Positions 8,447 through 16,844 of a DNA stretch of 64,000 bases are shown here, in pieces (positions within the stretch are counted from its first letter, which is position 1; each line of letters begins with the position of its first letter). Both the position numbers and the translations under genes were made by a program. The stretch is from UBA7672 sp047601145 (GTDB lineage: Bacteria > Pseudomonadota > Alphaproteobacteria > Caulobacterales > Hyphomonadaceae), in assembly GCA_047601145.1 (NCBI GenBank), contig JASGJW010000001.1:62001-126000 (forward strand), read 5' to 3'. The notes under the pieces are model-generated. The model saw only the letters and a list, made by a program, of their open reading frames with translations, searched no databases and was not told the DNA's origin.

Positions 8447-9775
8447 ATGGGCACGCGGTTTCATCCGAGCGATACGCTGGCGTCGTGGGGACGCGTCGTA
8501 AAGGCGACCCATCTTGTTGCGAAGCCGCGCTTCACGGATGAGATCACGGGACTTGTGTCAAGCTTTTCGGCCAGCGAACCTGGTCTCGCGATCGGTCTGC
8601 GCCGTTCCTACGGCGACAGCAATCTCAACCCAGGCGGACGCGTGCTCGACATGTCGGCGCTCGACCGGCTGATCGCCTTCGATCGCGAGACGGGTATGAT
8701 GCGCGCCGAGGCTGGCCTGTCGCTAAGTCAGGCGCTGCAGGTTCTCGTGCCGGCGGGGTGGTTCCTGCCGACAACACCGGGCACGCGGTTCGCCACGCTG
8801 GGCGGGGCAATCGCCAACGACGTGCACGGCAAGAACCATCATGCGATGGGCGCGATTGGCGCCTCGGTGACGCGTCTCAAGCTGCACCGCACCGATGGCG
8901 GCAGTCGCGAGCTCGCCCCCGGCGATCCGCTATTCCATGCAACAATCGGCGGGCTCGGCCTCACGGGTGTGATCGAGTGGGTCGAGTTTCGCGCGACGCG
9001 CATTCCCTCAGCCTATCTCGATGCGCATGACATCTCGTTCGACCATGTCTCCGACTATTTCGCCATCGCGTCGGAAAAGAAGGATGGCTACGAACACACG
9101 ATGGCGTGGATCGACTGCACGACCGGCGGCGCGCGCCTGGGTCGGGGCATCCTCTCGGTGGCCAATTGGAGCCCGCATGGCGGCTTGACGCCTCATCATG
9201 AGGAGCCGCGCAAGAAGATGCCGGTCGATGCGCCAGGCTTTGCCCTCAACGCGCTCACAGTCCGCGCCTTCAACAGCATCCGACATGATCTCAAGACGAT
9301 GCGCAGCGGCCCCTATCACACCCACTACGAACCCTTCCTCTATCCCCTTGATGCGATTGCGCAGTGGAACCGGCTCTACGGTGTTGACGGTTTCTATCAG
9401 TACCAGTGCGTCCTTCCGCCCGAGACGGCGCGTGAGGGAACGATCCGGCTGATGCAGACGATCGTGATGTCCGGTCAGGGATCGCCCCTGGCTGTGCTCA
9501 AGGACTTCGGGCCCAACGCGCCTGTCGGCCTGCTCTCTTTTCCCATGGAAGGGACGACGCTGGCCGTCGACTTCCGCAACCAGGGCGAGCCCACGCTGAA
9601 ACTGATGGCTGATCTCGACCGGATTGTGCTCGCGGCTGGCGGACGGCTTTATCCCGCCAAGGATGGACGCATCCCGGCAGCCCTCTTCCAGGCGGGATTT
9701 CCGAAATGGCAGGAATTCCGTGCGCATGTCGATCCGGGCCTGTCATCGGCCTTCTGGAGGCGGGTGTCGGTCTAA
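8447..9775 (+). CDS. dprE1: FAD-dependent DprE1-like oxidase (polyprenyl-phosphoryl-ribose 2'-oxidase)
   Basis: 442-residue FAD_binding_4 oxidoreductase closely resembling mycobacterial DprE1, which oxidises decaprenyl-phosphoryl-ribose at C2' for arabinose donor synthesis. Supporting segments are LRRSYGDSNL (51-60), the flavin-site motif DVHGKNHHAMG (125-135) matching the mycobacterial HGKNHH, and LYPAKDGR near the C-terminus, whose Lys405 corresponds to catalytic Lys418 of DprE1. At the place of the benzothiazinone-reactive Cys387 the sequence reads TTLAVDF, with Ala373. The stop overlaps the start of the DprE2-like gene in TAATG, so the two are translationally coupled, as expected for partner enzymes. 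The lipid carrier is unknown and is probably shorter than decaprenyl. Confidence 0.87.
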   Translation: MGTRFHPSDTLASWGRVVKATHLVAKPRFTDEITGLVSSFSASEPGLAIGLRRSYGDSNLNPGGRVLDMSALDRLIAFDRETGMMRAEAGLSLSQALQVLVPAGWFLPTTPGTRFATLGGAIANDVHGKNHHAMGAIGASVTRLKLHRTDGGSRELAPGDPLFHATIGGLGLTGVIEWVEFRATRIPSAYLDAHDISFDHVSDYFAIASEKKDGYEHTMAWIDCTTGGARLGRGILSVANWSPHGGLTPHHEEPRKKMPVDAPGFALNALTVRAFNSIRHDLKTMRSGPYHTHYEPFLYPLDAIAQWNRLYGVDGFYQYQCVLPPETAREGTIRLMQTIVMSGQGSPLAVLKDFGPNAPVGLLSFPMEGTTLAVDFRNQGEPTLKLMADLDRIVLAAGGRLYPAKDGRIPAALFQAGFPKWQEFRAHVDPGLSSAFWRRVSV

Positions 9776-10539
9776 TGGCGAAGCAGGCAGGTCCTTCAAA
9801 TCGGGTCGTGATCCTGGGCGCACTATCCGCGGTCGCCATGGCGACCGCGCGGCTTTATGCGAAGGAAGGCGCTGCCCTGCTGCTGGCTGCGCGAAATGCA
9901 GAACGCCTGAAGGCGCTGGCTGACGACCTCAAGGCCCGCGGCGCCGTGCAGGTCGAGACAGCGGCAATGGACCTGGAGGCGGCGGCATCGGATGCGACCC
10001 GCCATCTGGCCGACTGGAAGGGCAGGCTGGGGGGCCTCGACCACGTGCATGTGATCTATGGCTATCTCGGAACGCAGGAGAAGGCATCGACCGATCCTTC
10101 CGAACTGGCCCGCATAACGTCATCCAACTATTCGACCGCGGTGCAATGGTGTGAAGCGGCCGGAAACATCCTGCGCGCTCAAAAGCATGGGTCCGTTGTC
10201 GCAGTGTCGTCCGTGGCTGGCGATCGCGGCCGGCAATCGAACTATGCTTATGGCGCCGCCAAGGGCGGCCTCGCCCTCTACATGCAGGGTCTTGCGCATT
10301 CGCTGGCGCCAACAGGTGCACGTGCCGTTGTCGTGAAGCCGGGCTTCATCGACACGCCAATGACCGACGGTATGAAAAAGGGCGGCGCTCTTTGGGCCAG
10401 TCCGGATCAGATTGGACGGATCATCCGCCGCGCCGCCGACAGGGGCGGACCGATCCAGTACGCGCCGGGCATCTGGCGCATGATCATGATGGTGATCCGC
10501 TCAGTCCCATCCTTCGTCTTCCACAAGACGAAGCTTTAG
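9775..10539 (+). CDS. dprE2: DprE2-like short-chain dehydrogenase
   Basis: About 254-residue SDR expected to reduce the 2'-keto intermediate to the arabinose form. VVILGALSAVAMATARLYA carries the variant nucleotide-binding loop typical of DprE2 (GALSAVA rather than TGxxxGIG). VVAVSSVAGDRGRQSNYAYGAAKGG provides the Ser and the YxxxK pair, and KPGFIDTPMTDGM is the standard SDR segment after the active site. The start is the ATG in TAATG overlapping the dprE1-like stop. An in-frame upstream start at 9706 would lie inside the preceding gene and is rejected. Gene order dprE1-dprE2 is the same as in mycobacteria. Confidence 0.87.
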   Translation: MAKQAGPSNRVVILGALSAVAMATARLYAKEGAALLLAARNAERLKALADDLKARGAVQVETAAMDLEAAASDATRHLADWKGRLGGLDHVHVIYGYLGTQEKASTDPSELARITSSNYSTAVQWCEAAGNILRAQKHGSVVAVSSVAGDRGRQSNYAYGAAKGGLALYMQGLAHSLAPTGARAVVVKPGFIDTPMTDGMKKGGALWASPDQIGRIIRRAADRGGPIQYAPGIWRMIMMVIRSVPSFVFHKTKL

Positions 10540-10593
10540 GAACCGCGCGCCTCAGAGATTGCGCTATCAATGCGAAGGCTGGAATTTCGGCGC

Positions 10594-12045
10594 CTAAAGC
10601 ACAACCGCCGCGGCCAGCAATCCGAACAACGCCCCGCCCAGCGCCCAGCTCAGCCTGTCCCGAACGGCAAATACGATTGGATCATCGTGCAGCTCTCCGC
10701 GATGGGCGAGAAGCCATATGCGGGCCGTCCAGAAGGCAATGACGACCGGAAGACCGCCAAGGTAGGCTGGCGATTTGTAAACGCCCGTGTCCCAGGCGGA
10801 ATCGACCAGATAGAGCACTAGGATCAAAATCGAGCCCGCAGCCGCACCAACGCCAAGGCTGAGAGTGAGCGGCCAATCCTCGGGAAAATATCCCCTCCCC
10901 TTTATGCGCTCACCAGGGGCGATACGCGCCGCCGCAACTTCTACGTGGCGCTTGGCCAGCGACAGGGAGAGGAAGAAGAACATCGAGAAGGTAAGGAGCC
11001 AGAGCGAGTGTGCGACGCCGGCGGCAATGGCGCCCATGACGAGACGAAGCGTGTAGAGGCCCGCCAGAACGAAAACATCCAGAAGCGCCACCCGCTTGAA
11101 ATGCAGGGAATAGGATAGCGTCAGGACAACGTAGGCAGCTTCGCCAATCGCAAAAGCGGGCTTGAGAAACCAGCTGGCCACGAGCCCCCCGCCGATTAGA
11201 AGCGGGGCCGCGAGAAGGGCATAGGCGACCGGGATAATACCTGCCGGCAACGGCCGTGATCGCTTGGAACGATGGCGCCTGTCCGAGCTCAGATCAGAAA
11301 CGTCGTTGATCAGATAGGTCCCGGAGGCGACGATCCCAAGAAGAAGGAAAGCCAGGATAGTATGGGTGAGCGAAGTCATGTCGCCGTAGGCATGCGCCAG
11401 GATCAAGGGCGCAAAGAGCAATAGGTTCTTTGACCACTGGTGAAGCCGCAGAGCCCTCACCCAGGCAGCAAGGCTTGCGCCCGGCCTCGCAAACTCTGCC
11501 TCCAGCCGACCGTCTTTCCGCAACCGACTTGCGGCGCCGGCGCTCGTGCCGGCATAGACGGCGCCGCCTACGCCCTTCCAGACGTGAAAGTCTGGACGTG
11601 CATCACCGGCGTAAACGGCCTCGGGACCAAAACGCTCGAGAATGAACGCTCGCTTGTTTCGGCCCTTGAGATTGTGCGTGTCCGAGCTGCCATACGCGCT
11701 GTCGAAGAGACCGAACCGATCAGCAAGGCGATCCACGACGCCCTGGTTTGCAGCCGATACGAGGTGGATGGAGCGCCCGCGCGCCTTCTCGTCTCTCAGC
11801 CAGGCGACCAGCGGCCCGTTTGCGGGGATTGCGTCATAGTCGACATCAATATTGTTGAATACCCAGGCCTTGAAGCGAGGAACGGACACGACCGCACCTG
11901 CGCAGCCGGCAAGCGTTAAGAAGGGCTTCTGAAACAAGCCAGCGGCGATGCCTTCAATGAGCGTGTCCGAGCACAGGATGGTGCCATCAAGGTCGACCAC
12001 CAATGGCGAGTTGGGTTTGGCTCGTTCCTCGACGCCGTCACTCAT
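10594..12045 (-). CDS. HAD phosphatase - UbiA prenyltransferase fusion
   Basis: 483 residues in two parts. Residues 1-190 are a HAD-like hydrolase: VVDLDGTILCSDT (Asp18 and Asp20), a Ser in LVSAANQG, and YAGDARPD as the acidic motif. Residues 195-483 are a UbiA-type polyprenyl transferase with about eight helices and the metal motif N247-D-x-x-D251-x-x-x-D255, followed by RRHRSKRSRPLPAG. Mycobacterial Rv3806c (UbiA family) attaches phosphoribose to decaprenyl phosphate, and a separate phosphatase then removes the 5-phosphate. Here the fused HAD domain could perform that step; this is inference. The start overlaps the gtrA stop by 8 bases. HAD-UbiA fusions are, as I recall, known in databases under generic names. 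Confidence 0.88.
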   Translation of the reverse strand: MSDGVEERAKPNSPLVVDLDGTILCSDTLIEGIAAGLFQKPFLTLAGCAGAVVSVPRFKAWVFNNIDVDYDAIPANGPLVAWLRDEKARGRSIHLVSAANQGVVDRLADRFGLFDSAYGSSDTHNLKGRNKRAFILERFGPEAVYAGDARPDFHVWKGVGGAVYAGTSAGAASRLRKDGRLEAEFARPGASLAAWVRALRLHQWSKNLLLFAPLILAHAYGDMTSLTHTILAFLLLGIVASGTYLINDVSDLSSDRRHRSKRSRPLPAGIIPVAYALLAAPLLIGGGLVASWFLKPAFAIGEAAYVVLTLSYSLHFKRVALLDVFVLAGLYTLRLVMGAIAAGVAHSLWLLTFSMFFFLSLSLAKRHVEVAAARIAPGERIKGRGYFPEDWPLTLSLGVGAAAGSILILVLYLVDSAWDTGVYKSPAYLGGLPVVIAFWTARIWLLAHRGELHDDPIVFAVRDRLSWALGGALFGLLAAAVVL

Positions 12046-12508
12046 AGCCGGTCACCTTATCCGCCCCGTCGGAATCATTGGTAACCGACTTGGCTTTGCC
12101 AAAGGTGAAGAAGCGATGACCGAAATAGCTCGTAACAATGGGCGATAGAATTCCAATGCCGTGAGCCACTTCCGCTGGACGCCAGGTCCAGTTGATCTGC
12201 GGCAGCAGCCAGCGCTCGAGGCTCACCGACACGATCCACACAATGACGAGCGCCACCATGTTGACGAGCACAAACCTCCAGATTTCGCTTGCGAGCGATC
12301 GCCCTGTCTTTTCGAAAACGAACATGCGCGAAAGGAGGTAGGCGGTCGCCATTCCAAAACTGTAGGCGACGATCACGGCAAACTCGAACGGGAATCCCTG
12401 CGCCGAAAACATGATGCGGGAAAACCAGTTCACGATCGCGGCTAGACCTCCAACAAGAACGAAGGTCCAGAATTGTCGGGCCGTACCCTTGGGGCTTGCC
12501 GCACTCAT
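12038..12508 (-). CDS. GtrA-family membrane protein (copy 2)
   Basis: 156-residue four-helix membrane protein of the GtrA family. FWTFVLVGGLAAIVNWFSR forms helix 1, FPFEFAVIVAYSFGM helix 2, and SYFGHRFFTFGKA is the family ending. It overlaps the FAD oxidoreductase stop by 4 bases (ATGA) and the HAD-UbiA start by 8 bases, so the three proteins are almost certainly co-translated. Mycobacteria also have a GtrA protein (Rv3789) linked to decaprenyl-phosphoryl-arabinose. That precedent supports a role in flipping or presenting the polyprenyl-phosphate pentose, but the function is inferred. Confidence 0.87.
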   Translation of the reverse strand: MSAASPKGTARQFWTFVLVGGLAAIVNWFSRIMFSAQGFPFEFAVIVAYSFGMATAYLLSRMFVFEKTGRSLASEIWRFVLVNMVALVIVWIVSVSLERWLLPQINWTWRPAEVAHGIGILSPIVTSYFGHRFFTFGKAKSVTNDSDGADKVTGYE

Positions 12509-13797
12509 GCTTCACCCAGTCTGTCGACCATCACCTTCGCGAACCGCAGGCTCTCTGAAACGCCGCGATCCTCTGGGTAATAGAAGGCCGTATCAGCTAT
12601 CTGCAAACCTGTGATTGGTGTTTGAACCGGCGGAAGGATGTCCCCGAACTGCGGTTCATATACGGGCTGTGCATGTCGTAGTCGGCTTACATGCGCGTCG
12701 ATCCGGTCAGTGTCCGTCAGTTCGGGATTGATGGTCTTTAGACAGTTCCAGCTTTCCTCGATGAAACTTTCATTCGACGCGCCGAACTTGGGATGCGTCT
12801 GCGGCATGTAGAACGGCACATAAACTATCGTGTCGGCGAGCGGCCGGAGATTTGAGAACTCGATCACCCCGGGGATCTCGAAGCGCTTGTCGCTGATATT
12901 GACCCAGAAGTATTTCGACACAGGCCGCTTCAGCTTGAGGATGACGCATACAACGGCCACGTTGCGAATGCGCGCATACTTCGCCTTGAGATCCGGATAG
13001 GCCTCCGGAACAAGACCCGCTACCGACGGCGTCGGGATCGTGGAAATCACATGGTCCGCCGCAAAGCCGCGACCATCGGCTGTCGTCACGCCGACGATAG
13101 CGCCACCCTCAACATCGAATGACTTGGCCGGCGCTGACAGGTGGATGCGGCCACCGCCCTTCTCGATCGCTTTCACGAAGGCATCGACAAGCGTCTGCGA
13201 GCCGCCATCGATATAGCCGAGCTTCTCCTCGAACAGCGATTTGCGCGAGCGGCCGATGCGCTTGATGCGCTGCCACACCCATGCCGCGGAGACGTGCTCC
13301 ACCATTTCGTAGAACTTGAAATGCAAAAGCGGCTTCCACAGTCGCTCATACGTGCGCCGCCCGAGCCAGCCGACATACCATTGTTCAGCATTGATCTTGT
13401 CGAGCTTGCTCCAGTCCGTCCGCCGAGTGGAGAGGAAGGCTTGCAGTCCATAGCGGAGTTTGCCGATCGGCCCGAGCTTGGGGAATGTCAGTAACGACAC
13501 CGGGTCGCCCCACGGATAGAGCTTCCCGTCAAAGTAGAAGCCCATGCGCGTGGCGCGCCATCTCATTGCGCCCCCAAGGCCCAACTCATCGAGCGCGTTC
13601 AGTGTGTCGACATCGCTCAGCGCGCAAAAGTGATAGAAGCGTTCGATCGAGACACCGCCGAAATCGAAATGCGCCGCCATGCCGCCTGGCGCAGGGGAAG
13701 CCTCCAGCACATCGACGCCGAAACCGCTCCGCACGCCATGCCAGGCAGCGGCAAGGCCCATTGGGCCGGCTCCAAGGACGACTAGCCGTTTTGCCAT
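12505..13797 (-). CDS. FAD/NAD(P)-dependent amine-oxidoreductase-type flavoprotein
   Basis: 430 residues with an N-terminal dinucleotide-binding loop VVLGAGPMGLAAAWHG (GxGxxG at 9-14), LEASPAPGGMAAHFDFGG, and a C-terminal FAD segment QIADTAFYYPEDRGVSESLRF (here in two parts). This pattern is that of protoporphyrinogen-oxidase-like or UDP-galactopyranose-mutase-like flavoproteins that are common in glycan clusters near GtrA and UbiA genes. No specific substrate can be named. It is the upstream partner of gtrA and HAD-UbiA, with a 4-base overlap, and probably acts on a polyprenyl-linked or nucleotide-linked sugar. It starts at ATG, 45 bases after the SDR gene. Confidence 0.82.
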   Translation of the reverse strand: MAKRLVVLGAGPMGLAAAWHGVRSGFGVDVLEASPAPGGMAAHFDFGGVSIERFYHFCALSDVDTLNALDELGLGGAMRWRATRMGFYFDGKLYPWGDPVSLLTFPKLGPIGKLRYGLQAFLSTRRTDWSKLDKINAEQWYVGWLGRRTYERLWKPLLHFKFYEMVEHVSAAWVWQRIKRIGRSRKSLFEEKLGYIDGGSQTLVDAFVKAIEKGGGRIHLSAPAKSFDVEGGAIVGVTTADGRGFAADHVISTIPTPSVAGLVPEAYPDLKAKYARIRNVAVVCVILKLKRPVSKYFWVNISDKRFEIPGVIEFSNLRPLADTIVYVPFYMPQTHPKFGASNESFIEESWNCLKTINPELTDTDRIDAHVSRLRHAQPVYEPQFGDILPPVQTPITGLQIADTAFYYPEDRGVSESLRFAKVMVDRLGEA

Positions 13798-13842
13798 TGC
13801 ATTCTTCTTCCGTGCGGTCCTGCGCAGGTCAAGACGATGCCG

Positions 13843-14769
13843 TCAGAAGGTCAGCGTGACTTTCGAATAGACTGGGTGATTGAAGGTGAGATCCAGCGCG
13901 TCCCGTAGCGCGGTCGCCTTGACGCCGAAAATGGCTGGCCAGTCGATTACTTCAAACGTCTCCGGTATCACGAGGGCCGCAAGCTGCTTGGTCGTGAACG
14001 GCGGATTGCTGTCAATCGCCGCCCGCGCAGCCAGCAGGGTCCAGAACATACCGTAGGGGATCTTGACGATCGCAGCTCTGGCCCGGGCGACATCCTTGAT
14101 GGCGCGGATGAGATCAACATAGTCGACCTTCTCAAGGCCCGAGATGTTGTAGGCGCCAGTGATGCGCGACTTGAGCGTTGATTCCACGATGGCGCTGAAA
14201 TCGCCCGCGTAGAGCGGCTGGCGTGGATAGCGGCCATGGCCAGGGATCGGAAATACTGCAGATCGATCCATGAAGCGGCGCAGCCAGCCCAGATGCTTCC
14301 GGTCGAACCAGCCGAACATCAGCGTCGGTCTCAGCACGACATGCCGGAGAAGGCTCGCATCAACGACCTTTTCCTGCGCCTTCTTGCTCTCAGTGTAGAG
14401 ATCGACAGCTTTCGAGTTCACGACCGACGAGCTGATATGGCAGAGATACTTCTCCCTCCCCTCGCCGAACGCTTCGAGGATGCGGTTGGTCGAGACGATA
14501 TTGTTGCGCGTAAAGTCATCGGGATTAAGCCCCCCGATCTGCGCCTGAAGCATCACGGCGACATCACAAGCCCTTGCCTCGGCTTCCCAAGAGCCGGTGT
14601 CGGCAAGATCGGTCTCAACGACATCGATCTCGGGATGTAGCTCACGCAGAATCTTGGTGTTCTGCGGATGCTTGTCGATGGCCAGGATTGAAATTGACGG
14701 ATCGGTCTTAAGACGTGGGATCAGGTTTTGGCCAACCAGACCAGCCGCCCCTGCAACCAGAACCCGCAT
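13843..14769 (-). CDS. NAD-dependent epimerase/dehydratase (extended SDR)
   Basis: 308-residue extended SDR. RVLVAGAAGLVGQNLIPRL gives the Rossmann glycine motif at the extreme N-terminus, HISSSVVNSKAV holds the active-site Ser, and LYTESKKAQEKV gives an intact Y-x-x-x-K. Its catalytic pair is intact, unlike three other SDRs in this window (at 28872, 37100 and 44561). The substrate is probably a nucleotide sugar. It is the first gene of the leftward unit 14769-10594, directly upstream of the flavoprotein, gtrA and HAD-UbiA genes. Confidence 0.85.
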   Translation of the reverse strand: MRVLVAGAAGLVGQNLIPRLKTDPSISILAIDKHPQNTKILRELHPEIDVVETDLADTGSWEAEARACDVAVMLQAQIGGLNPDDFTRNNIVSTNRILEAFGEGREKYLCHISSSVVNSKAVDLYTESKKAQEKVVDASLLRHVVLRPTLMFGWFDRKHLGWLRRFMDRSAVFPIPGHGRYPRQPLYAGDFSAIVESTLKSRITGAYNISGLEKVDYVDLIRAIKDVARARAAIVKIPYGMFWTLLAARAAIDSNPPFTTKQLAALVIPETFEVIDWPAIFGVKATALRDALDLTFNHPVYSKVTLTF

Positions 14770-15008
14770 AGATATCCACCTGGGGCTTCGTTAGTGTATT
14801 TGACTAGGATCGCTTCGCTGACCACAGGCTCTCAAACGGGTCAAGGCGCAGGATGAAGCGCTCAGCGGCAGACCGGCAAGACAGTCGCCAGCCACCCTGC
14901 TTAGAGAGTTTTAAGCCTGATACGTAACAAGAAGCATCGGGTTCTAGACTCTTGTCGCGCTGGACAGTACATGGCGATCTTGCAGCCACATAAGCACAGG
15001 ACAGCGTT

Positions 15009-15455
15009 GTGCAGACTGTCGTAGCGGCCATACGGGCGCGGATGCACCTGATCCGCTATGCCGCCTTCGCAGGCGCTGCCATCTGCATCAATCTACTGAC
15101 TCAGAACGCCGTACTCGCGCTCCTGGGCGGGCTCTGGTTCGGCATCTATGCGGCCATTCTGTTTGGCAACGCCTCAGGCCTTGTTTTCAAGTTCATTGTC
15201 GACAAGTACTGGGTCTTCGAAGACGTTGACCCGTCGCTTGCTGCATCGTCCCGCAAGTTTGCGCTGTACGCAGCTTTCGGCGTCTTTACGACGTTGCTGT
15301 TCTGGGCGGTTGAGCTGGCCTTTCACTACATTTTCCAGAGCGCATTTATGACCTATGTCGGCGGCGCGATCGGCCTCTGCGTCGGGTATGTGATCAAGTA
15401 TAATCTGGACAAACACGTCACGTTCGCCAGCCGGCAACCGACACGCGCACGCTGA
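15009..15455 (+). CDS. GtrA-family membrane protein (copy 3)
   Basis: 148-residue GtrA-family protein with four predicted helices: RYAAFAGAAICINLLTQN, then GIYAAILFGNASGLVFKF, and an ending KYNLDKHVTFASRQ that matches the conserved family C-terminus. FKFIVDKYWVFED is the characteristic loop after helix 2. The GTG at 15009 is preferred because AGGA lies 7 bases upstream; an ATG at 15042 lacks a ribosome site. It is more diverged than the other two GtrA proteins. The 239 bases upstream, shared with the divergent SDR gene, probably carry promoters for both. It precedes the AGE-family gene by 232 bases. Confidence 0.82.
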   Translation: MQTVVAAIRARMHLIRYAAFAGAAICINLLTQNAVLALLGGLWFGIYAAILFGNASGLVFKFIVDKYWVFEDVDPSLAASSRKFALYAAFGVFTTLLFWAVELAFHYIFQSAFMTYVGGAIGLCVGYVIKYNLDKHVTFASRQPTRAR

Positions 15456-15687
15456 ACGCGCGCGACCGGCTTGCGGCCTCGCGCCGCTTCTGTCTCAGCG
15501 TTACTTCGCCACGTCAGTCCTTCTCACTCGTCGAACGGGCCCTGCTTGGTCCCACCTCGTCGAGCTCAAGTCGATCCTGCCTCGCGCCGGCCGCGCGCAG
15601 TCAGCGTGTGAGCATTTTTCAGCTACCGTTGGACGCAAGCTCCAGGCCCGGCTAACACGCTTGGCAAAGCTGCAACGGGGATGAAAG

Positions 15688-16830
15688 ATGCACGCCTCCG
15701 CATCTCGCATGCGCGAATGGATGTTTGGATATGCGCTGCCATGGTGGAGCGAGCATGGCGTCGACAGACAGAATGGTGGATATGTCGAGCGCTTCCGACT
15801 CGATGGAACGCATGACCACGCGCCCTTCAAGCGCGCTCGCGTCACCGGCCGGCAGGTCTATGTGTTCTCGCACGCTTCATTGCTCGGATGGGCGCCTGGC
15901 CTTGATCTTGCCCAGCATGGCGTTCGCGAACTGATTGGGAAATACTGGCTCGGCAAGGATAGAGGATTTGCCCGACGCGTTTCGCAGTCTGGCGAAGTGC
16001 TCGATGCAACAGCTGATCTTTATGACCTGGCCTTCATTCTGTTCGCCTTTGGCTGGTACTATCGCGCCTCTGGCGACCGGGAGATGCTTCTGTGGGCGCA
16101 TCGCACCATGGATGTTATCGAAACTCAGCTGACGCATCCGGGCGGTTTGGGCTTCTGGCATGAAGCAAACGCGACCGAGCCTCGCCAGCAGAACCCGCAT
16201 ATGCACCTGATCGAAGCCTGCCTTGTCCTTTGCGAAGCTAGCGGAGATCAACGGTTCGCAGACGTCGCGCAGAAGATAGCTGTGCTCTTCCAGTCGAGGT
16301 TCTTTGACCCCAAGACGGAAACTCTTGGCGAGTTTTTTACGGATGACTGGCGACGCATGCCCGGGACGACTGGCGCAATGATCGAGCCTGGGCATCAGTT
16401 CGAATGGGCTTGGATTCTGACGAACGCAAAACGGATAATTGGCCTCGACCTGTCGGGCGAGATACGCTCACTGGTGCGCTTTGCAGAGCGCTTCGGTGTT
16501 GATGCATCAACCGGCGCTACGCGCAATGTCGTAAGCGAACAGGGACTGGTTCTCGATGCAGGCTCGCGAACCTGGCCAAATACCGAGCGTATCAAGGCAG
16601 CTGTTGCTCTGTTTGAGCTCGACGGCACTGACCCTTCGAAAGTTATCGCCTCGAGCGTCGACTACCTGTTTGCGCATCATCTTGATCATCAGCCGCTCGG
16701 TACGTGGATCGACCTTTACGGAGCGGACGGAAGGGCGATGAGCGATACGATACCCTCCTCAACGCTCTATCACGTGTTCCTCGCGTTCGCCGAAGCAATA
16801 CGTATTGAAGGCGCGGCAACAAGCGCATGA
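15688..16830 (+). CDS. AGE-family sugar isomerase (mannose-6-P isomerase-like)
   Basis: 380-residue (alpha/alpha)6-barrel protein of the N-acylglucosamine 2-epimerase / YihS family. Family segments are WMFGYALPWWSEHGVDRQNGG near the start, RVTGRQVYVFSHA, ATADLYDLAFILFAFGWYY, and the helix with GHQFEWAWIL carrying the catalytic-type His. HxxR-like elements near TRTWPNTERIKAA follow. It may interconvert fructose- and mannose-6-phosphate, or epimerise a free sugar. It could therefore feed the ManC-type enzyme at 1814, which has no isomerase domain. It starts at ATG with GGGGA 6 bases upstream. It converges with the GT2 gene with only 14 bases between stops. Confidence 0.85.
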   Translation: MHASASRMREWMFGYALPWWSEHGVDRQNGGYVERFRLDGTHDHAPFKRARVTGRQVYVFSHASLLGWAPGLDLAQHGVRELIGKYWLGKDRGFARRVSQSGEVLDATADLYDLAFILFAFGWYYRASGDREMLLWAHRTMDVIETQLTHPGGLGFWHEANATEPRQQNPHMHLIEACLVLCEASGDQRFADVAQKIAVLFQSRFFDPKTETLGEFFTDDWRRMPGTTGAMIEPGHQFEWAWILTNAKRIIGLDLSGEIRSLVRFAERFGVDASTGATRNVVSEQGLVLDAGSRTWPNTERIKAAVALFELDGTDPSKVIASSVDYLFAHHLDHQPLGTWIDLYGADGRAMSDTIPSSTLYHVFLAFAEAIRIEGAATSA

Positions 16831-16844
16831 GGGCAGCTTGCCAA

